Shown: piece after piece, positions 58,484 through 64,000 of the stretch | How positions within the stretch are numbered: position 1 is the first letter of the stretch | Layout of the letters: the number at the start of each line of letters is the position of its first letter | The notes under the pieces: generated by a model | Databases searched by the model: none | Seen by the model: only the letters and a program-made list of their open reading frames with translations | Told to the model about the DNA's origin: nothing | Position numbers and translations under genes: made by a program | From: Methylomonas fluvii | GTDB lineage: Bacteria; Pseudomonadota; Gammaproteobacteria; Methylococcales; Methylomonadaceae | Length of the DNA stretch: 64,000 nucleotides | Direction: 5' to 3' | Assembly: GCF_014850975.1 (NCBI RefSeq) | Contig: NZ_JACXST010000002.1 | Span: 124,001 to 188,000 of the forward strand

Positions 58484-59191
58484 TTACTCAGGACGCTGAA
58501 ACGCAGCGATGTAATTGACGCCGATGTCTTTACCCAAACTAAAACGCTTGCTGAATGGGCTGTATTCAATACCGACCATGCCTTGTAACTCAAGCCCTAC
58601 GCTTCTGGCCATCTGCCCCAATTCGGAAGGTTTGATAAAGGTTTTGTACTCGTGTGTGCCTTTGGGTACCATTTTCAGCACATGCTCGGCGGCGACGATT
58701 GCCAGCAACCAGGCTTTGGGGACCCGGTTCAAAGTCGAGAAAAACACCATGCCGCCCGGCTTAACCAGCGTTGCGCAAGCGGCGATGACGGATGCGGGGT
58801 CTGGTACGTGTTCCAGCATTTCCATACAGGTGACATGGTCGAAGCCGGCCGGTTGTTCATCGGCGAGTTGTTCTGCACTGATTTTCCGGTAACTCGCATT
58901 CACACCGGTTTCCAAGCCATGCAAATCGGCAATATCCAGCAAGTCTTCACTTAAATCCACACCCAAAGCATCCGCACCAGCTTTTGCCAAACCTTCGGTA
59001 AGAATCCCACCGCCGCAACCGACATCCACCACCCGCTTCCCAGGCAAATCAGCGTATTGCTGAATAAACTGCAAGCGCAAAGGATTGACGTCATGCAAGG
59101 TTTTAAACTCGCCGTTTGGATCCCACCAACGCTCGGCTTGCGAGCCGAACTTATGAATTTCATGGGGATGTACGTTTTCTGTCGCTGTCAT
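58484..59191 (-). CDS. ubiG: Ubiquinone biosynthesis O-methyltransferase UbiG
   Basis: 235 residues. SAM-binding motif RVVDVGCGGGILTEGLAKAGADALGVDLS, then the UbiG signature CMEMLEHVPDP and GGMVFFSTLNR. Performs both O-methylations of ubiquinone synthesis at the membrane. Transcribed leftward ahead of the HAD gene, 6 bp apart. Confidence 0.95.
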   Translation of the reverse strand: MTATENVHPHEIHKFGSQAERWWDPNGEFKTLHDVNPLRLQFIQQYADLPGKRVVDVGCGGGILTEGLAKAGADALGVDLSEDLLDIADLHGLETGVNASYRKISAEQLADEQPAGFDHVTCMEMLEHVPDPASVIAACATLVKPGGMVFFSTLNRVPKAWLLAIVAAEHVLKMVPKGTHEYKTFIKPSELGQMARSVGLELQGMVGIEYSPFSKRFSLGKDIGVNYIAAFQRPE

Positions 59192-59293
59192 AATGCCAAC
59201 CTGTTCATAGGGCTATAGTTTACTGTATTACTAGGTTATTCGTCATGCGCCAACTTCCGACCCTGATTTTGAATTCAGTACCACGGCTTAAAT

Positions 59294-59309
59294 GGCCTTT
59301 AACAAGGCC
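59294..59309 (-). terminator. Possible terminator of mtaD
   Basis: A small 6-bp hairpin (ggcctt / aaggcc, 4-nt loop) lies 25 bp beyond the mtaD stop in its direction of transcription. There is no proper T-run after it, so efficiency is doubtful. Confidence 0.3.
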
Positions 59310-59333
59310 TCTCGGCGACTTCCAAAAAAGCTG

Positions 59334-60656
59334 TTAATTCGCTGGATGTTCTTGCAAGCGTTCTTGCCAAAGTGTGATTTTTTGTCGCAAAGCCGGAACA
59401 TCAAACGAAGTCAATTCGCGCTTACGCAGTAATTGTTTGCCGTTAACCCAGACATCAGTCACCTGATGCCGGCCGGCGGCATAGACGATCTGCGCCAGCG
59501 GATTGAACAAGGGTTGAGTTTCCAGCTCGCTCAGATCTATAGCCACCACGTCGGCCGCTTTGCCGATAACGAGTGAACCGATTTCGGCGTCCAAACCCAA
59601 GGCCTTGGCGCCGTTAATGGTCGCCATTTCAAGCGCTGTCGTCGCCGATACCGCGCTGGCATCACCCGCTACGCCCTTACCCAGCAAGGCGGCGGTGCGC
59701 ATTTCCGACAGCATATCCAGATCGTTATTGCTGGCCGCACCGTCGGTGCCCAAGGCCACATTGATGCCTGCCGCCAGACACTCTGCCACCGGACAAAAGC
59801 CGCTAGCCAATTTCAAATTGGATTCCGGGCAATGCACGATGTGACCGCCGGTCTGCGCGTAAAACAGGATGTCTTCACTAGATAGTTGCGTCATATGCAC
59901 CGCGATGAACGACGGCGTCAGCAAACCCAATTCATGCAAACGTTGTAGCGGCGTTTGGCCGCTTTTGGCTTTTTGCTCGTCGACTTCGTGCGCGGTTTCG
60001 TGCAGGTGCATGTGCACGGTCAGATTCATCTCGTCGGCATAGGTGATGACATTACGTAACGGTCCGTCCGACACGGTGTATGGCGCATGCGGCGCAAACG
60101 AGGTGCTGATCAAGGTTTCATGCCGGAGTTGCTCATGCAGCGCCAAACCCTTGGTCAGATAGGCGTCCGCGTTTTCCGCCCAGACGGTCGGAAAATCGAA
60201 CACGATCAAACCAATATTGGCACGAATGCCGTGCTGTACGGCTTGTTGCGCGACAATTTCCGGGAAAAAATACATATCATTGAAACAGGTCGTGCCACAA
60301 CGCAGCATTTCGGCAATCGCCAGATCGGTACCATCCCTGACAAACGTCTCGCTGACCCATTTTTGCTCAGCCGGCCAGATATGATTTTGCAGCCAGTCCA
60401 TTAGATGCAGATCGTCGGCAATTCCGCGCAGCAATGACATCGCGGCATGGGTATGGCAGTTAATCAAACCCGGAATCAGCGCATGCCGGTCCAACACTTC
60501 GACCTGTCGCGCTTGGTACTTTGACATAGCCTGCTCGATCGGTAACAAATCGACAATTCTGCCGTCATCTATCACAAGACTGGCATGCTCATGGATTGCG
60601 GAGGCCGGCTCAACCGGTATAATCCAACGGGCTTGAATGAGAAGGTCGACCAGCAT
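59334..60656 (-). CDS. mtaD: 5-methylthioadenosine/S-adenosylhomocysteine deaminase
   Basis: 440 residues from ATG 60656 (MLVDLLIQARWIIPVEP). TRZ/ATZ amidohydrolase with the HxH motif in NCHTHAAMSLLRGIADD, EMLRCGTTCFNDMYFF, HMHLHETAHEV and LGTDGAASNNDLDMLSEMRTAALL. It deaminates MTA or SAH. mtnA, a methionine-salvage gene, lies across a short divergent gap, supporting the MTA role. Confidence 0.9.
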   Translation of the reverse strand: MLVDLLIQARWIIPVEPASAIHEHASLVIDDGRIVDLLPIEQAMSKYQARQVEVLDRHALIPGLINCHTHAAMSLLRGIADDLHLMDWLQNHIWPAEQKWVSETFVRDGTDLAIAEMLRCGTTCFNDMYFFPEIVAQQAVQHGIRANIGLIVFDFPTVWAENADAYLTKGLALHEQLRHETLISTSFAPHAPYTVSDGPLRNVITYADEMNLTVHMHLHETAHEVDEQKAKSGQTPLQRLHELGLLTPSFIAVHMTQLSSEDILFYAQTGGHIVHCPESNLKLASGFCPVAECLAAGINVALGTDGAASNNDLDMLSEMRTAALLGKGVAGDASAVSATTALEMATINGAKALGLDAEIGSLVIGKAADVVAIDLSELETQPLFNPLAQIVYAAGRHQVTDVWVNGKQLLRKRELTSFDVPALRQKITLWQERLQEHPAN

Positions 60657-60772
60657 GGGTTCTCCCGATATGCAAAGCGGCAATTATACCTCGTAAGCCG
60701 GCTTGCTCGCCTGCGGAGAAACTTGTTGTGGCCCAGGCTATTCATCAGCAACCTATGGACGGCCAGATCTTT

Positions 60773-61090
60773 ATGAGCAGCAACCAAACTGTCGCACCTG
60801 CGACTATCCTGATTGTGGACGACACGCCGGAAAATATCACGACCCTTGGCGATCTCCTTAAGCCCTACTGTAACGTGCGTGTTGCCATCAATGGTCCGCG
60901 CGCGCTGGCCTTAGCCAACGCCGATCCACATCCCGATTTGATTTTACTGGACGTCATGATGCCGGAAATGGACGGTTACACGGTGCTGTCTCGCCTACGC
61001 AAAAACCCTGCGCCCCGCCATCGTGTTGGCACGGATTCGCAGCCAACGGGAAGTAAATATCCCCCGGCAGTAAGCGCAAAAACACCTTAA
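60773..61090 (+). pseudogene. Truncated response-regulator receiver domain
   Basis: The first ~80 residues of a CheY-like receiver are clear: ILIVDDTPENITTLGDLL, phosphoacceptor in LILLDVMMPEMDGYTVLSRLRKNP. After about 61008 the homology stops: the conserved alpha4-beta5 region with its lysine is missing and the frame continues as unrelated Arg/Pro-rich residues to a stop at 61090. A remnant of a longer regulator gene. The remaining gap to mtnA holds nothing recognisable. Confidence 0.75.
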
Positions 61091-61246
61091 AATAGCTCCC
61101 GTATACCGGACTGCCGCCGCATCTGATTTGCCTTTTCAACGCAAATTGGCCACGCTTTTACCCCAAGCGCATTCGGAGAAGTATCAATTGCCGAGCATTT
61201 CAGTGCCTCCTCAAAACTTTATTCTTTAGATTTAGACGACATCATC

Positions 61247-62284
61247 ATGACTACAACCCAAAAACTTTCCGTGCAAGCGTTGCAATGGAGCGGACATAGT
61301 TTAAAAGTGCTGGATCAACGCTTGCTGCCAGAAACCATCGCCTACGACGAATACAGCGACGCCGCCGGCGTTACCGAGGCCATTGCCTCGATGCGGGTAC
61401 GCGGCGCCCCGGCCATCGGCATCGCCGCTGCTTACGGCGTAGTGCTATCGGCGATGCGGCATTATCCGCAAGCCGATTGGCAAGCTGCCGTCGCCGAAGA
61501 CATTCAACAACTCGCCGCATCCCGGCCGACGGCGGTCAATCTGTTCTGGGCTCTGGATAAGATGCGCAATCTGTTAGCGCAAAATCCACCAGAACCCATC
61601 GCGGCGCTGAGTCAATTGGCCGAGCAAATTCACGCCGAAGACATCGCCGCTAATCACGCCATGGGCGAACGCGGCGCCGATGTGATCGGCAACGCCAAGG
61701 CGGTGTTGACCCACTGCAACGCCGGCGCGCTGGCCACCGGCGGTTACGGCACCGCGCTGGGGGTGATTCGCAGCTTACACAAGCGCGGCCAATTGCAAAA
61801 CGTCTACGCCGACGAAACCCGGCCTTGGCTGCAAGGCGCTCGTCTGACCGTTTGGGAGCTGGCGCAAGACGGCATCCCTGCCACGCTGATCGCCGATTCG
61901 GCAGCGGCCTGGCTGATGAAATCCGGCAAAATCGACTGGATCATCGTCGGCGCCGACCGGATCGCCGCCAATGGCGACGTCGCCAACAAGATCGGCACGT
62001 ATTCGCTGGCGGTGTTGGCTAAACAGCACGGGGTAAAAATGATGGTCGCTGCGCCCTCTTCCACCTTCGATTTCAGTATGGAAAATGGCGAAAGCATTGA
62101 AATAGAACAACGCAATCCCAAAGAATTGCTTCCAGATTGTTACTTAGAGGAAGGCTCGTTGGTGAACGCCTGGAACCCGGTATTCGACGTCACCCCAGCC
62201 GCCCTGATTAGCGCCATCGTCACCGAACGCGGCGTAGTTATCGATCCCGGCCTGCACGGGGTAAGGAGTTTGGCACCATGTTAA
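61247..62284 (+). CDS. mtnA: Methylthioribose-1-phosphate isomerase
   Basis: 345 residues. Converts methylthioribose-1-phosphate to methylthioribulose-1-phosphate in methionine salvage. Family landmarks: MRVRGAPAIGIAAAYGV, THCNAGALATGGYGTALG, DETRPWLQGARLTVWEL with ETRP, IIVGADRIAANGDVANKIGTY with the catalytic aspartate, and ENGESIEIEQRNPKE. It overlaps the cysZ start by 7 bp. Confidence 0.95.
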   Translation: MTTTQKLSVQALQWSGHSLKVLDQRLLPETIAYDEYSDAAGVTEAIASMRVRGAPAIGIAAAYGVVLSAMRHYPQADWQAAVAEDIQQLAASRPTAVNLFWALDKMRNLLAQNPPEPIAALSQLAEQIHAEDIAANHAMGERGADVIGNAKAVLTHCNAGALATGGYGTALGVIRSLHKRGQLQNVYADETRPWLQGARLTVWELAQDGIPATLIADSAAAWLMKSGKIDWIIVGADRIAANGDVANKIGTYSLAVLAKQHGVKMMVAAPSSTFDFSMENGESIEIEQRNPKELLPDCYLEEGSLVNAWNPVFDVTPAALISAIVTERGVVIDPGLHGVRSLAPC

Positions 62285-63027
62285 ATTTACCGCGCGGCAA
62301 TAACCCTGTCTTTGCGCTGAACTGCTTGTGGCAGGGCGTGAAAATGCTCACCCACCCCGAACTGCGCAAATACCTGTTGATACCCTTGTTCATCAATATG
62401 GTGTTGTACACCGGCGCCTTCGTGCTGGGCTACCATTCGGTATCGGCTTTGATTCATTCCTTTATCCCGGACTGGTTGTCCTGGCTGAACTGGATTTTAT
62501 GGCCACTGTTTTTTATCAGCTTTTTGGTGATCGGCTTCTTCACCTTCACCCTGTTTGCCAATCTGATCGCCGCGCCGTATTACAGCCAGTTAGCGGCGAA
62601 GACGCTGCAACTGATCAGCGGCGGCAGTGTCGTCAAAGCCGATTTACCTTGGGATAAGGTGTTTTTCGGGGAATTGCGCAGGGTCGGATATCTGTTGTTG
62701 CGGGTACTGCCCGTGCTGCTGCTGTTTTTAATTCCGGTGGTCAATTTGATCGCACCCTTCATATGGGCGGTATTTGCCGCCTGGGGCATCGCCATGGAAT
62801 TTTTAGCCTACCCGCTGGAAGAACGCGGCCTGCCGTTTCCTGAGCAAAAACAATTCATGCAGCAAACCCGTTGGGGAGTATTAAGCTTTGGTGGTTTGAC
62901 TGGCTTGGGCTTGACGCTGCCTATCGTCAATTTAGTGATGGGCCAAGCGGCTGTGATAGGTGCAACGATTTACGTGTACCGGCTAGCGGAAACCGAATCC
63001 CCAGCAGCAGAGCAACCGATTACTTAG
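62278..63027 (+). CDS. cysZ: CysZ/EI24-family membrane protein
   Basis: 249 residues with four or more helices (YLLIPLFINMVLYTGAFVLG; LNWILWPLFFISFLVIGFFTFTLFANLIAAP; LLLRVLPVLLLFLIPVVNLIAPF). E. coli CysZ imports sulfate. EI24 family and the N-terminal LPRGNNPVFALNCLWQGVKML match. It starts inside the mtnA end. Its stop TAG is formed at the junction with the IS copy: the last base belongs to the IS (63027), so the natural C-terminus may have been altered by a few residues. Confidence 0.87.
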   Translation: MLNLPRGNNPVFALNCLWQGVKMLTHPELRKYLLIPLFINMVLYTGAFVLGYHSVSALIHSFIPDWLSWLNWILWPLFFISFLVIGFFTFTLFANLIAAPYYSQLAAKTLQLISGGSVVKADLPWDKVFFGELRRVGYLLLRVLPVLLLFLIPVVNLIAPFIWAVFAAWGIAMEFLAYPLEERGLPFPEQKQFMQQTRWGVLSFGGLTGLGLTLPIVNLVMGQAAVIGATIYVYRLAETESPAAEQPIT

Positions 63028-64000
63028 TCGTCCCTGAAAAAGCCGATATTTTCCGAACACCAGCATTCAGGCCGACAATAAAAACGGCGCGCTCAATGGC
63101 CGCGCCAAAATCCGACATGGCGGTCTCCAAAAATGAGGCAAAAAAATCCTCAACTGCCTGAGGATCATACGGATATTGTGGCCAGCACCGCATAAGATGG
63201 CATGCATGGCATCGCCCAGTTCGCCTTTCAGGTAATTGCGGCCCAGCAATCCGTCGTTTTTGAGGTGCCCGATGACGGGTTCGATGGCATTGCGGCGTTT
63301 GAGGGCGCGTTTGAGTCGCCGGGTGTTTATTCCTCTCTTTTGCCGGGCTTTGTAAATGGTCACGTTCGGGACCTCGACACCACGGTATCCTAAATCCACA
63401 AAAGCTTCTTTTGCGCGTGTACCGCTTAGAATCTCCGCCTGTTCCAGACACGATTCCAGGGTGTGTCCATCGTAGGGATTACCGGAAAAGCTGCGGGCGC
63501 CGAGCACAAAATTACTTTTGTTGGTGACGGTGATGCCCACTTTGACGCCGAATTCATACTTCTTGTGGACTTTGCCTTTGGAAATGCATTCGACTTCCGT
63601 GGCGTGGAAACTGTACAGCTTGTTTTTATCCTGGGGTTGTTGGTTCAAAATCCGTTGGGTTTTCTCTAGCGTCTCTTTAAAAGCCAATTTGACTGCATCG
63701 GATTGATCCGTCAATTGGCGCTCGATATCTCGGTAAACCCGACCCACCAAAGTTTTGAGCTGTTTGAGCATTTTGCGTTTGCGCTTCATTTGCTTGGCAT
63801 GACTGTACCGGTTCGCCATCATCAGCAAATAGGGGGCTTTGCGGTTGTAGTTCTGCCGTAGTGTAATCTCATGCTGCTCAGCCAGACGTACCATGTGCTG
63901 GCGACAGCGTTCATACAATTTTCCATCGGTCGGATACGTGATGGCTTTCTCTTGCACCGTGCTATCAACCGTCACCGATTCAAAATCCTGTTTCTTCACG
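63027..64000 (-). mobile_element. IS5-like insertion sequence, second copy, partial
   Basis: Begins with gtcgtccctgaaaaagcc, the same terminus as the element at 18497, and runs past the window end. Over about 970 visible bases I see a single difference from the first copy (A at 18651, G at 63181), synonymous in the transposase. Same orientation as copy 1. The right end and its target duplication are not in the window. Confidence 0.92.
63067..64000 (-). CDS. IS5-like DDE transposase, partial
   Basis: C-terminal about 310 residues of the same transposase as at 18537-19883, identical in protein sequence over the visible part. It includes VTVDSTVQEKAI, AFVDLGYRGV and RRNAIEPVIGHLKNDG, the catalytic acidic residues. 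The N-terminus lies beyond the window. Confidence 0.9.
   Translation of the reverse strand, partial: VKKQDFESVTVDSTVQEKAITYPTDGKLYERCRQHMVRLAEQHEITLRQNYNRKAPYLLMMANRYSHAKQMKRKRKMLKQLKTLVGRVYRDIERQLTDQSDAVKLAFKETLEKTQRILNQQPQDKNKLYSFHATEVECISKGKVHKKYEFGVKVGITVTNKSNFVLGARSFSGNPYDGHTLESCLEQAEILSGTRAKEAFVDLGYRGVEVPNVTIYKARQKRGINTRRLKRALKRRNAIEPVIGHLKNDGLLGRNYLKGELGDAMHAILCGAGHNIRMILRQLRIFLPHFWRPPCRILARPLSAPFLLSA

Overview
The window reads as chromosomal DNA of a gammaproteobacterium of moderate GC content. The gene set (RfbFGH and RfbBDAC sugar pathways, nadK-recN, kdpFABCDE, the mtaD/ubiG/HAD/yciK neighbourhood, a VPxP-type CTERM exosortase substrate, DUF2339/DUF3999 pair, many signalling proteins) resembles aquatic Methylococcales such as Methylomonas. 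That assignment is inference: no methane- or methanol-oxidation gene lies in the window and no tRNA or rRNA was seen.

Layout. 1-9854 is one leftward surface-polysaccharide operon: rfbB-rfbD-rfbA-rfbC (dTDP-L-rhamnose), then a four-gene cassette (HpcH/HpaI-type aldolase, short-chain dehydrogenase, 3-dehydroquinate-synthase-like cyclase, extended SDR), then rfbF-rfbG-rfbH (CDP-3,6-dideoxyhexose), leaving the window inside rfbH. 9965-12281 is a response regulator with TPR repeats and a soluble histidine kinase; htpG is divergent. A stand-alone TIR-like protein (14.5 kb) is followed by a block of hairpin repeats, then nadK-recN. An IS5-like element (18497-20013) cleanly interrupts an EamA transporter gene. 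Next come a c-heme chemoreceptor and the DUF2339/DUF3999 membrane pair.

26.9-30.4 kb is a restriction-modification-like island: a decayed vsr, a 5-methylcytosine methyltransferase, a candidate PD-(D/E)XK nuclease and a ParB/Srx-fold protein. 30.4-32.9 kb is gene-poor, with a TerB-like gene and a probable MITE. 32.9-40.4 kb holds LysR/pirin/ABM and AraC/isochorismatase-fold/amidohydrolase/porin modules. Then follow an MscS channel with a cyclic-nucleotide-type domain, a decayed Old Yellow Enzyme gene, a Kef-type antiporter, a class V aminotransferase and a CTERM protein.

47.4-55.4 kb is a complete kdpFABCDE potassium-uptake operon with its own sensor and regulator and a possible KdpE operator upstream. 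55.5-60.7 kb is leftward housekeeping (diguanylate cyclase, sufT, yciK, a MupP-like phosphatase, ubiG, mtaD), and mtnA-cysZ follow on the other strand. mtaD and mtnA together suggest methylthioadenosine salvage. The window ends inside a second copy of the same IS, in the same orientation as the first, 44.5 kb away; its insertion supplies the last base of the cysZ stop codon.

The best candidates for undescribed biology are the cyclase/aldolase cassette in the O-antigen operon, the methyltransferase/nuclease/ParB trio and the isolated TIR-like protein.
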